NCBI GenBank assembly: GCA_964387025.1
Contig: CAYLUZ010000006.1
Coordinates: 1 to 64,000, forward strand
Source of the DNA: PNON01 sp964387025
GTDB taxonomy: Bacteria > Chloroflexota > Anaerolineae > Anaerolineales > Anaerolineaceae
Length of the DNA: 64,000 nt
Reading direction: 5' to 3'
Shown piece after piece: positions 51,238 through 60,305 of the stretch. Below the pieces are notes generated by a model that ran no database searches, had not been told where the DNA came from, and saw nothing but the letters and a program-made list of their open reading frames with translations. Within the stretch, counting starts at the first letter, position 1; each line of letters opens with the position of its first letter. The position numbers and the translations under genes were made by a program.

Positions 51238-53751
51238 ATGAGCGGTTTATCGCCTTTAAATAATGTTCTCCGTTCCTGGGCAGCTGATCATGAGATTCAG
51301 CCCAATTTTGTTTTTTCAACCACAATTGCTGAAACCCCTCCCATTTTTGCAGATTTCCCAATTGATCTCTCACCGAAATTAATTACCGCATTGCGACAAA
51401 CAGGTATAACCCAACTGTATTCACATCAAAGAAGTGCCTGGGACCATTCCAGTAAATCTGAAAACCTTGTGATCATTTCAGGTACTGCAAGCGGAAAATC
51501 TCTGTGCTATTACCTGCCAATACTGGATACCATGCTCAAAGATCCTGCGTCGAGAGCACTGCTTCTATTCCCCACCAAAGCTCTCGCCCAAGACCAACTT
51601 CACAAGATCGAAGCCCTCCTGCAATTGATTCCTTCTCACCAGGTCAAGGTTGCTTCCTATGATGGGGATACTTCGACTACCCACCGGCGTAATATCCGTG
51701 AGAATGCAAATATCATCATTTCGAACCCTGACATGCTGCACCTGGGAATTCTGCCGCATCATACCCAATGGAATGATTTCTTTGCCAATCTTAGATTTAT
51801 CGTTTTAGATGAGATCCACTCCTATCGAGGAGTCTTTGGATCCCATGTTGCGAATGTCTTGCGCCGGCTTGAGCGTGTAACAAATCATTACCACTCCCGC
51901 ACACAATTTATCATGACATCTGCGACCATTGGTAATGCTGAGGAATTGGCTCAAAAATTGACCGGTCTTCCCGTGACTGTGATCTCAGAAGATGGTGCCG
52001 GTCACGGACGCAAGAATTTCCTGATCTATAACCCTCCATTATCCAACCCGGATCTCGGAATTCGGAAAAGTGCCATATTTGAAGCAATGCATCTTGGCTC
52101 CCCTTTGCTGCAAAACAATCTTCAAACGATAATTTTTGCCCGTACGCGGAAGACGGTAGAGTTAATTTTGACTTCTTTTCAACAATATTTTCCCGAATGG
52201 AGGGATCGTCTGAGGGGTTATCGCAGCGGATACCTGCCTCAAGACCGGCGTGAGATCGAAAAAGGCTTGCGGGAAAACCATGTCACCACTGTCATCGCAA
52301 CAAATGCCCTTGAACTCGGTGTAGATATTGGTGCCTTGGATGTATCCATTCTGGTCGGTTATCCGGGTACCATAGCTTCCACAATTCAACAGATCGGCCG
52401 GTCTGGACGTAAATCTCAAGACTCTGCAGCGGTTCTGATTGCAACTGCCGATCCGATCGACCAATTCCTTGCGCGGAATCCGGATTACTTGCTCTGCTTA
52501 CATCCGGAAAATGCCCTGGTCGACCCGGACCATTTGATGATCCTTTTGAATCACCTGCAATGTGCTGCCTTTGAATTACCTTTTTCGAAACAGGATCGAT
52601 TTGGAGACCTACCAACCGCTTTACTGTATGACTTCTTATCATTCCTGGCTCAACAGGGAATTTTGCACGAATCCAATGATAGTTACTTCTGGATGCAAAG
52701 CACTTACCCTTCTTCTGCTTTCAATTTACGCAGCACTTCCGCTGACCGGATAGATCTCAAACGATTGACCAACGACCGCTGGGAGATTTTCGGTACAGTG
52801 GATAAGATCAGCTCCTACTGGATGGTCCACCCTGGAGCGATCTACTTGCATGAAGGTCAAACCTATCTTGTAGACGACTTGAACTTGGATGAAAATTCAT
52901 CCACCATGCATCCGGTTGCTGAGGATTATTCGACCGAACCACAGGAAACGATGGATATCTTGATCACCTCCAAAATAAAGGAGCTTGATCGAACGAGTTA
53001 CCTTATGGGTTACGGGGATCTGCGTGTAACAAGCCAGGTGGTCGGTTATAAAAAGATCAAGAACTATACTCATGAAGTATTAGGTGTTGGAGAAGTTGAC
53101 CTTCCGGAATTCACCTTTGACACTACTGGTATGTGGCTGGTGCTCAATACTGATACAGTAGATCAGCTACGGTCAAATGGATTGTGGTTGAATGACCCGA
53201 ATAATTATGGACTTGAATGGAATCAGACTCGCAAACAGATCAGGGAGCGAGATGGCTTCAAATGCCAGAATTGCGGCTTGCCTGAAAATGGAATATCACA
53301 CCATGTCCACCATCTTATTCCATTCCGGATGTTTCAGGAACCAGAAAAGGCGAATCAAATAGAGAACCTTGTCACCCTTTGTCCGGATTGTCATCAAAAA
53401 GCTGAAATGCTAACTTATGTCCGCAGTGGATTAACTGGTTTGGCTTATGCCCTGCGCCATATACTGCCTTTGCATTTGATGTGTGATTTTAAGGATATCG
53501 AGGTCCACTCCGATCCACAATCTGCCCTCTTCGAACAAAAACCGGCTCTCATCATCTTTGATGCAATACCGGGTGGAATTGGTCTTTCACAAATGTCTTA
53601 CGATAAAATAATTACATTGTTGCCAATTCTTTATACCTTTATTGCCGAATGCCAGTGCGGTGATGGCTGTCCAAGCTGCATAGGACCCTCAGGTGAAGAA
53701 GGCTATGGCGGAAAAATAGAAACACTCGCAATCCTAGACCTTATAAAATAA
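51238..53751 (+). CDS. mrfA: MrfA/YprA-type DNA helicase with inserted HNH nuclease domain and DUF1998
   Basis: Superfamily 2 3'-5' helicase, related to B. subtilis MrfA, which acts with exonuclease MrfB in excision of mitomycin-type damage. The 837 residues show Walker A SGTASGKSLCYY, DEIHSYRG, the SAT motif MTSATIGNA and motif VI QQIGRSGRKSQ. Near residues 667-720 there is an inserted HNH-type zinc module: IRERDGFKCQNCG, then HHVHHLIPF, then ENLVTLCPDCHQ. The DUF1998 zinc cluster CQCGDGCPSC follows near 804. The HNH insertion accounts for most of the extra length over the roughly 750-residue Bacillus protein. No ribosome binding site; the mRNA seems almost leaderless. mrfB follows after 7 bases. 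Confidence 0.9.
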   Translation: MSGLSPLNNVLRSWAADHEIQPNFVFSTTIAETPPIFADFPIDLSPKLITALRQTGITQLYSHQRSAWDHSSKSENLVIISGTASGKSLCYYLPILDTMLKDPASRALLLFPTKALAQDQLHKIEALLQLIPSHQVKVASYDGDTSTTHRRNIRENANIIISNPDMLHLGILPHHTQWNDFFANLRFIVLDEIHSYRGVFGSHVANVLRRLERVTNHYHSRTQFIMTSATIGNAEELAQKLTGLPVTVISEDGAGHGRKNFLIYNPPLSNPDLGIRKSAIFEAMHLGSPLLQNNLQTIIFARTRKTVELILTSFQQYFPEWRDRLRGYRSGYLPQDRREIEKGLRENHVTTVIATNALELGVDIGALDVSILVGYPGTIASTIQQIGRSGRKSQDSAAVLIATADPIDQFLARNPDYLLCLHPENALVDPDHLMILLNHLQCAAFELPFSKQDRFGDLPTALLYDFLSFLAQQGILHESNDSYFWMQSTYPSSAFNLRSTSADRIDLKRLTNDRWEIFGTVDKISSYWMVHPGAIYLHEGQTYLVDDLNLDENSSTMHPVAEDYSTEPQETMDILITSKIKELDRTSYLMGYGDLRVTSQVVGYKKIKNYTHEVLGVGEVDLPEFTFDTTGMWLVLNTDTVDQLRSNGLWLNDPNNYGLEWNQTRKQIRERDGFKCQNCGLPENGISHHVHHLIPFRMFQEPEKANQIENLVTLCPDCHQKAEMLTYVRSGLTGLAYALRHILPLHLMCDFKDIEVHSDPQSALFEQKPALIIFDAIPGGIGLSQMSYDKIITLLPILYTFIAECQCGDGCPSCIGPSGEEGYGGKIETLAILDLIK

Positions 53752-53758
53752 GTAAATA

Positions 53759-55000
53759 ATGGAAGATTCCTTAGCTGAGAAACTCAAACGTCTGGGCATG
53801 AAACTGGGGAGTGAACATATTCCTGCTCCTCAACCCCGCGCAGATCAGTTTTCTGTCTCCAATGTGATATCCGGGGAAGAAATTGAAACCATGTTCGGGT
53901 ATTGTTATCGAATTCAAAAACTCCTGGATCGGGACCATGTCCACGGTCAAACCACTTTGGTCATCGACGGAGAAATTGGCCTGGTTGCAGATTGGGCTCA
54001 TTCCAGTCATCTAAGGAACCAATCAGCTGACCATATGATCTTTCTGGATACTGAAACATCAGGTTTATCGGGTGGGACAGGATCATTTGCATTTTTAGTA
54101 GGTGTCAGCCAGGTAACATCACGTGGTTTGGAATTTACGCAATTCCTGCTCAGGGATCCATCTGAGGAGAGAGCGATGTTGATCGCCCTTGCGGAATATA
54201 TGACTGATGCCCGGGCTGTGGTGACATACAACGGTAAAACATTTGATATCCCTCTGTTGAATAATCGTTATGTTTTGCATGATTTGATTTCTCCTTTCAA
54301 GGAACTCGCTCATATTGACCTGCTTCCGATGGCGCGAAAGATATGGAAAAAGAAACTTGCCAGCCGGAGACTTTCCAATGTGGAAACTGAGATCCTCCGT
54401 GTAGAGAGGACTATGGACGAGGTTCCAGGTTATCTAGTTCCTCAGGTGTATTTTGATTACTTGAAATCCGGGGATGCTCGTCCACTTGTGGGAGTCCTTT
54501 ATCACAATGAGATGGATGTGCTTTCTTTGACTACTTTGCTCCAATATTTCATGAATGCATTCTCCCAACCATCTCTGGAAGCCAATAATGCTCCGGAAGA
54601 TCTGTATCCGGTTATCAACCTGTTAATGGACCTTGGCCATCATCATGATGCGATCGAATTGTTTAATAGAACATTCCAGCCCGATTCAACCTCTCAGGGT
54701 GATGATTGGGAAACAATTGAAAAGGTAGCCTTGCATTATAAAAGGAACAGGGAATGGGAATCTGCAAAATTCATCTGGGAAGCTGCAGCAGAAAATGGGT
54801 TGGAATTCGGCTGGTTCGAATTAACAAAATTTTACGAACACCATGAAAGAAATTACTCTGAAGCTTTGGAATATGCAGAAAGGTTATTGGAATTCATTTC
54901 CAACCAGAACATTCCCCCATTTACAAAGCAGCAGCGTGTAAAAGAACTTCAAACACGTATAGATAGGATCAAAGTAAAAAACTTCCCCCGAGAAAAATAA
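53759..55000 (+). CDS. mrfB: MrfB/YprB-type DEDDh exonuclease with C-terminal TPR-like helices
   Basis: Partner of MrfA in DNA damage excision, degrading the strand opened by the helicase. The 413 residues contain a complete DEDDh RNase-H-like site: Asp97 and Glu99 in FLDTETSGL, Asp163 in GKTFDIPLL, His249 and Asp253 in YHNEMDVLSL. The C-terminal 130 residues are helical repeats resembling TPRs (EWESAKFIWEAAAENG, NYSEALEYAERLLEF). Starts 7 bases after mrfA and is followed by a strong terminator. Confidence 0.9.
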   Translation: MEDSLAEKLKRLGMKLGSEHIPAPQPRADQFSVSNVISGEEIETMFGYCYRIQKLLDRDHVHGQTTLVIDGEIGLVADWAHSSHLRNQSADHMIFLDTETSGLSGGTGSFAFLVGVSQVTSRGLEFTQFLLRDPSEERAMLIALAEYMTDARAVVTYNGKTFDIPLLNNRYVLHDLISPFKELAHIDLLPMARKIWKKKLASRRLSNVETEILRVERTMDEVPGYLVPQVYFDYLKSGDARPLVGVLYHNEMDVLSLTTLLQYFMNAFSQPSLEANNAPEDLYPVINLLMDLGHHHDAIELFNRTFQPDSTSQGDDWETIEKVALHYKRNREWESAKFIWEAAAENGLEFGWFELTKFYEHHERNYSEALEYAERLLEFISNQNIPPFTKQQRVKELQTRIDRIKVKNFPREK

Positions 55001-55022
55001 CCTCCGGTTTCCCGGAGGTTAT
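54997..55022. terminator. Two-way terminator between mrfB and alaS
   Basis: Stem ATAACCTCCGG / CCGGAGGTTAT (11 bp) with a TTTC loop, followed by a T-rich run on the plus strand, between convergent genes. Confidence 0.8.
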
Positions 55023-55025
55023 GGT

Positions 55026-57761
55026 TTATTTTATTAGCTTGGATTTGACGAGGTTTTCTGCGGTTTCCAGTGCTTCTGCCAACCTTGAAGCATCTTTTCC
55101 ACCAGCTTGAGCCAGGTTCGGGCGTCCACCGCCGCTTCCGCCAACTATTTGGGCTGCTGCACGCGCGATCTCACCTGCATTTAAACCGCTCTTCACCAAG
55201 TTGTCGCTCGATGATACCACAATCGATGGTTTATCATCAATCACTGTTGCAAGAATGGCTACCCCGGATGAGTAATTCGCCTTAAATAGGTCTGTGAGTG
55301 ACCGTAATGTTTCCAGGTCCACTCCTGGTATCAGGCTGCTATATACCGCAGAACCATCGAACAATGGTAGACCTGTAATCCGCTTTTGGAATTCAGTGCC
55401 TGCAACCTGTACCATATAGGCAGCCATTTGTTTTGCCTGTTCAGATGAATCTATTAACACCTGTTCGATCTTTTTTGGCAGTTCTTCCTGGCTGGTCTGC
55501 ATTAAGGCAGCAGATTGCTTCAACAATTTTGTCCGCTGCTGCACCAGGGCATATGCCGCCCGGCCGGTGACCGCCTCTATCCGACGAATTCCGGCAGCAG
55601 CACTTCCTTCGTTTGTGATCAGGAATAGACCAATATCCCCGGTCTCATCCACATGGGTGCCGCCACAAAGTTCAAAGGATATCCGTTCATCACCCCCGAT
55701 GATCACTGTCCGAACGATTTCTCCGTATTTTTCACCGAAAAGTGCTGTAGCTCCATCGTTCATGGCTTCCTGCAAAGAGCGTTCTTTGATTTCGAGCTTG
55801 TAATCATTCAAAATATTGAAATTTACTCCAGCTTCGATCTTTTCCAATTGTTCCGGTGTGACAGCTTCAGGATGGTTAAAATCGAACCTTAACCGGTCAG
55901 GAGAAACCATGGAACCGGCTTGTAGCGCATGTTTGCCAATCACCTTATGCAGTTCTGCATGGAGTAAATGTGTCGCTGTGTGATTCCGGCGAATATCCTG
56001 CCGCCGTGCCGCATCCACCTCGGCAGTAACCTTTTGCCCTATTATTAGGGTTCCTTTAATCATTTTCCCAACATGGACTATGACTCCCGCCGCCGGTTTT
56101 CTCGTTTCAGATACTACAAATACATTTTCATCTGTACCCACTCTGAGTATTCTTCCCTTATCTGTCACCTGGCCGCCTGATTCTATATAGAAACATGTTT
56201 CCGGTAGCAGAATTTCCCCTTCTTCACCTTCAGCTAATTCATCCACAACAATACCATCCTGGATGATCGATAAAACTTCTCCATTCACGGATGTACGGCT
56301 GTAAGGATCGAATTTCACACCATTCCTGGTAAGTTTTCCCGTTTTTACCAGTTCATTAAGGATTTCGCTATATATCGCTACATCCCCGCCACCCATTGCA
56401 CCCATGGCTTTTCCTCCACCGGATGCAATGCGGTGCTCATCCATTGCTGTTTTGAAGCCAATATCATCGACGCTTAATCCGCGTTCCTCCAGTATGTCCC
56501 TAGTAATTTCCAGAGGAAGACCGTGAGTAGCATACAGTTCAAAAGCTTGTTCTCCGCTAAGCTTATTGATATTTTCTTTTTTCATCTCATCGATGAAATC
56601 ATCAAGTTGACCCATCCCTGATTCCAACGTCCGGTGGAACCGAATCTCCTCCCGGGTAAGGTTATCAAAAATGGTCTTTTTATTCTTTTCCAGTTCCGGA
56701 TAAGCAGCGCCATAACTATTGACAACTGATTCTGCTACCTTGGCCAGGAAAGGTTTATCCAGTCCGATCTTTCCTCCAAAACGCGCAGCCCGGCGGGCGA
56801 TCATGCGGGTAATATAATTCCTGCCAGTATTTCCCGGAATGACTCCATCAGCGATGAGGAAACTGCATGCCCGTGTATGATCTGCAATAACACGATATGG
56901 AGTGTATTTCTCCATCATTTGTTTGTCACTTTGCCCGGCTAGTGATTGAATGGTTTTCATCAATGGCAAGAGCAGGTCCGTTTTATAATTTGAAGTCACA
57001 CCCTGCATGATCGAAACTATCCGTTCCAATCCCATGCCTGTATCTACATGTTTGGCAGGTAATGGGTCCAACACAGAGGCACTCTGCCGGTTGTACTGAA
57101 TGAATACCAGGTTCCAAAGTTCCAAATATCGAATGCAATCTCCATTCACTTTACAAACATGACCGGGAATGCCTTGCTTATTACAGCCCTCCGGTCCTCG
57201 ATCAATATGGATCTCGCTGCAGGGACCGCATGGCCCGGTTTCTGCCATCTCCCAGAAATTATCTTTTCTGCCACCCTGCAGAACATGTTCAGGGAGCATT
57301 CCTTTTTGTTTTAACCAATTGTCCCTGGCTTCTTCGTCAGCCGGAATATCACCTTTATCATCGAAAAAGTAGGTTGCCCATAGCTTATCGGCTGGGAGCT
57401 CCCATTCGACTGTCAGAAGTTCCCAAGCCCATTCAATAGCTTCTTTTTTGTAATAGTCTCCAAAGGACCAGTTACCCAGCATTTCAAAAAAAGTATGGTG
57501 GCTATCGTCCCGACCAACTTCCTCCAGGTCGTTATGCTTACCAGCCACCCGTAGACACTTCTGGGAATTAACAGCACGGGAGTAAGGCCGCTGATCCGTT
57601 CCTAAAAACACATCCTTAAATTGGACCATCCCGGCATTGGTAAATAGTAAGGTCTGGTCACCACCGGGTACCAGGGAAGCAGAGCGCACAAAGGTATGCC
57701 CTTTGCTGATGAAAAAGTCGATGAAGGATTGCCGAATCTCCGCGCCTGAAAGTTGTTTCAT
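55026..57761 (-). CDS. alaS: Alanyl-tRNA synthetase
   Basis: Charges tRNA-Ala and edits misloaded serine or glycine. The 911 residues contain the class II catalytic core (DSHHTFFEMLGNWSFGDYYK, GPCGPCSEIHIDRGPEGC), the editing domain with HTATH and CGGTH metal motifs (RRNHTATHLLHAELHK, FELCGGTHVDETG), and the C-terminal DHHA1-like region VGGSGGGRPNLAQAGG. Full length, standard. A clean promoter lies about 35-60 bases upstream. Confidence 0.98.
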   Translation of the reverse strand: MKQLSGAEIRQSFIDFFISKGHTFVRSASLVPGGDQTLLFTNAGMVQFKDVFLGTDQRPYSRAVNSQKCLRVAGKHNDLEEVGRDDSHHTFFEMLGNWSFGDYYKKEAIEWAWELLTVEWELPADKLWATYFFDDKGDIPADEEARDNWLKQKGMLPEHVLQGGRKDNFWEMAETGPCGPCSEIHIDRGPEGCNKQGIPGHVCKVNGDCIRYLELWNLVFIQYNRQSASVLDPLPAKHVDTGMGLERIVSIMQGVTSNYKTDLLLPLMKTIQSLAGQSDKQMMEKYTPYRVIADHTRACSFLIADGVIPGNTGRNYITRMIARRAARFGGKIGLDKPFLAKVAESVVNSYGAAYPELEKNKKTIFDNLTREEIRFHRTLESGMGQLDDFIDEMKKENINKLSGEQAFELYATHGLPLEITRDILEERGLSVDDIGFKTAMDEHRIASGGGKAMGAMGGGDVAIYSEILNELVKTGKLTRNGVKFDPYSRTSVNGEVLSIIQDGIVVDELAEGEEGEILLPETCFYIESGGQVTDKGRILRVGTDENVFVVSETRKPAAGVIVHVGKMIKGTLIIGQKVTAEVDAARRQDIRRNHTATHLLHAELHKVIGKHALQAGSMVSPDRLRFDFNHPEAVTPEQLEKIEAGVNFNILNDYKLEIKERSLQEAMNDGATALFGEKYGEIVRTVIIGGDERISFELCGGTHVDETGDIGLFLITNEGSAAAGIRRIEAVTGRAAYALVQQRTKLLKQSAALMQTSQEELPKKIEQVLIDSSEQAKQMAAYMVQVAGTEFQKRITGLPLFDGSAVYSSLIPGVDLETLRSLTDLFKANYSSGVAILATVIDDKPSIVVSSSDNLVKSGLNAGEIARAAAQIVGGSGGGRPNLAQAGGKDASRLAEALETAENLVKSKLIK

Positions 57762-57793
57762 TAGGACTCCTGTATGTTTGAACTAAAAGATAA

Positions 57794-57822
57794 ATTATAA
57801 AGGAACATGACTTATCTATCAA
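57794..57822 (-). promoter_or_regulatory. Predicted promoter of alaS
   Basis: Minus strand: TTGATA (-35, 57822-57817), 17-base spacer, consensus TATAAT (-10, 57799-57794). Start near 57787, a leader of about 26 bases. No T-box is visible. Confidence 0.75.
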
Positions 57823-57977
57823 TAAGCTAACAAAAGACAGAAGCATTTGTCAATTCTGCGGTCGCCAAAATTGTAGAAGAAATGAGATACATATTGGCAA
57901 AATAAAATAGAATTTTCGACATAAATACCTTCGATGAATGCAAGACCTATAAGGGAATTAGTTTCCTCTCCCTAAGG

Positions 57978-57983
57978 TATAAT
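57978..57983 (+). promoter_or_regulatory. -10 element before the spermidine-synthase-like gene
   Basis: Consensus TATAAT 20 bases before the ATG at 58004; the predicted start near 57990 leaves a short leader containing the AAGGA ribosome binding site. No strong -35. Confidence 0.5.
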
Positions 57984-58003
57984 AACCCCAAGGAATCCAT
58001 ACC

Positions 58004-59581
58004 ATGAAGCCATCAAACAAATTATCCCCAACATACCTTCTTATTACCGTGTTCATCTCCGGATTGACCTCGTTGGGGTTGGAAATGGCTGCTTCGCGCC
58101 TGCTTGGAAATGTATTTGGATCCAGCAACCTGGTATGGGCCAGCATTATTGGTTTAATCCTCATTTACCTGACAATTGGTTATTGGTTGGGCGGTAAATG
58201 GGCAGATAATCATCCCCAGGTGTCCGTTTTTTACCAGATCTTGATCTGGACCGGGATTTCAGTAGCAATCATTCCTCTGGTATCTCAACCGGTGTTGAGT
58301 TTTGCTGCAGACGCCTTTGACCAACTTCAACTCGGTGTGATGCTTGGGGCTTTTATTTCTGTCCTGATCCTGCTGTTAATCCCAATGATACTGCTTGGCA
58401 CAGCTTCACCTTTTGCCATTCGACTCTCCATTAATGATGCAGGATCATCCGGAAGGGTATCCGGAAAGATCTATGCCATTTCGACAGTAGGTTCATTTAT
58501 TGGGACTTTCATTTCCACACTGATTTTGATTCCGTTAATAGGAACTTACCGCACCTTTATGTTTTTTGCAGTTCTTCTTTGTCTTACTGCACTTATTGGG
58601 TTGCTGCTGCAATCTTATAAACCAAAATATCTATTCTTCCTCCTTCCCCTGCTGGGAATGGTCCTTTTACTCATCCTTGGCAAGCAAGGAACCATTAAAG
58701 CTTCTGAAGGCCAGGTTTATGAGACTGAATCTGAATATAACTATATCCAGGTGCTCCAAAGTGATGGATATAATCTGCTTCGTCTCAATGAAGGTCAGGG
58801 AATCCATTCCATATATAAACCTGGAGTGGATAATTATTATGGACCCTGGGAACAGTTCCTGGTGGGTCCTTTTTTTAATGCCGCCCCATTCAAAGTTGCT
58901 CAAGTCGAATCGATCGCCATAGTCGGATTGGCAGCTGGAACTACTGCTCGAGCAGCAGCTGTCATCTATGGAAATATCCCTATAGATGGTTTCGAGATCG
59001 ACCCGAAGATAATTGATGTAGGTCGCAAGTATTTCAATATGAATGAACCCGGGTTAACAGCTTTTGCTGAAGATGGCCGCTGGGGGTTAGCTCATTCTAA
59101 CCGGTTATATTCGATCATTGCAGTGGATGCCTACCGACCACCGTATATTCCCTGGCATCTCACTACTAAGGAATTTTTCCAAACAGCTTATGATCATTTG
59201 CTACCCGATGGAGTAGTAGTGATTAATGTTGGACGCGCACCCAAAGATCGCCGTCTGATCAATGATCTAACAGCCACATTAAATAGCGTCTTTCCTTCAG
59301 TATACGTGATGGATATCCCCAATACTTTTAATTCAATGGTTTATGCCACGCACTTGCCTACATCCAAGGGCAACTTATTATCCAACCTGGTTATCTTGAC
59401 TTCAGAGGGCAATACCTCCCAGTTGTTGATCGACACAATGCAGGTAGCCGCAGCAAATTTACAGGAAACACCGACCAGCGGTCAAGTATATATGGATGAT
59501 GTTGCACCCGTTGAGTGGATCACCAATGACATGGTAGTTCGCTATCTTTTGACTGATAATCTTTCGGATCTGAAGGAATAA
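58004..59581 (+). CDS. Membrane-anchored spermidine-synthase-like protein
   Basis: 525 residues: about seven membrane segments in the first 225 residues, then a cytoplasmic or extracytoplasmic Rossmann methyltransferase-like domain of the SpeE fold. Marks are SIAIVGLAAGTTARAA (SAM/decarboxy-SAM loop), DGFEIDPKIIDVGRKYF and EDGRWGLAHSNRLY. The catalytic region reads AVDAYRPPYIPWHLTT rather than the DSTDP-type motif of true polyamine synthases, so another substrate or a non-enzymatic role is likely. AAGGA precedes the ATG. It forms an operon with the TIGR01906 gene, whose ribosome binding site lies within its last codons. Confidence 0.8.
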   Translation: MKPSNKLSPTYLLITVFISGLTSLGLEMAASRLLGNVFGSSNLVWASIIGLILIYLTIGYWLGGKWADNHPQVSVFYQILIWTGISVAIIPLVSQPVLSFAADAFDQLQLGVMLGAFISVLILLLIPMILLGTASPFAIRLSINDAGSSGRVSGKIYAISTVGSFIGTFISTLILIPLIGTYRTFMFFAVLLCLTALIGLLLQSYKPKYLFFLLPLLGMVLLLILGKQGTIKASEGQVYETESEYNYIQVLQSDGYNLLRLNEGQGIHSIYKPGVDNYYGPWEQFLVGPFFNAAPFKVAQVESIAIVGLAAGTTARAAAVIYGNIPIDGFEIDPKIIDVGRKYFNMNEPGLTAFAEDGRWGLAHSNRLYSIIAVDAYRPPYIPWHLTTKEFFQTAYDHLLPDGVVVINVGRAPKDRRLINDLTATLNSVFPSVYVMDIPNTFNSMVYATHLPTSKGNLLSNLVILTSEGNTSQLLIDTMQVAAANLQETPTSGQVYMDDVAPVEWITNDMVVRYLLTDNLSDLKE

Positions 59582-59582
59582 T

Positions 59583-60251
59583 ATGCAATCACGAAATCTG
59601 GTTTCTATCATACTGACCTGGATCTTCACCCTGCTTATGCCGGTTATGATCATCTTTTCCATAACCAGATTGATCATGACGCCAGTGTTTCCGCCAATTG
59701 AGTACAATATGCCTGGTTTCCCAGATGATCCATACGGCTTCACAAAAGAAGAAAGATTAAAATGGTCGAAGCTATCCATGGATTATTTATTGAACAATGA
59801 GGACATTACTTTTTTTAATGACTATAAACTTGCCGACGGGTCTCCACTTTATAACGAGCGTGAATTATCCCATATGGATGATGTAAAGTCACTTGTTCGT
59901 AAAGGGCTGGGATTCTGGAATCTATCTACCTTCGTTTTCCTGTTAGCTATAGCTATTGTGATCCGATCCAATAATTATCCGCCTTTGCGAATTGGTTTTC
60001 GTCGTGGTGGTTATGTAACAATCGGGCTAATCGCAGCAATACTGCTGTCGGTCGCCATTAATTTTGATGTTTTTTTTGCAAAATTTCATTCGCTATTCTT
60101 CACGGGTGATAGTTGGATCTTTTACTATTCTGATACATTTATCCGCCTTTTTCCCATTCGATTTTGGCAGGACTGCTTTATTTACATTGGAATCCTAAGT
60201 TTGTTACTTTCTTTTGCAGTGATCAAGCTGCCGGGAAAATGGATTAAATAA
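59583..60251 (+). CDS. TIGR01906/DUF1461 integral membrane protein
   Basis: 222 residues with four or five membrane segments (about 9-29, 114-130, 145-167 and a C-terminal pair) and an extracytoplasmic loop with the family phrase RELSHMDDVKSLVRKGL. Function unknown. It begins directly after the preceding gene's stop, sharing its GAAGGA ribosome binding site, so the products may act together at the membrane. Confidence 0.8.
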   Translation: MQSRNLVSIILTWIFTLLMPVMIIFSITRLIMTPVFPPIEYNMPGFPDDPYGFTKEERLKWSKLSMDYLLNNEDITFFNDYKLADGSPLYNERELSHMDDVKSLVRKGLGFWNLSTFVFLLAIAIVIRSNNYPPLRIGFRRGGYVTIGLIAAILLSVAINFDVFFAKFHSLFFTGDSWIFYYSDTFIRLFPIRFWQDCFIYIGILSLLLSFAVIKLPGKWIK

Positions 60252-60296
60252 ACAATACCACCTCACATCAAAGTGAATGAGGTAGTATTGTTTTTT
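60251..60296. terminator. Terminator after the TIGR01906 gene
   Basis: Stem AACAATACCACCTCA / TGAGGTAGTATTGTT (one mismatch) with a 12-base loop, ending in T6, between convergent genes. Confidence 0.85.
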
Positions 60297-60305
60297 AGAA
60301 GTAAA

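Noticed and set aside
57762..58003. A T-box or other amino-acid riboswitch before alaS
   Set aside because: The predicted leader is only about 26 bases, too short for a T-box, and no specifier loop or terminator is visible.
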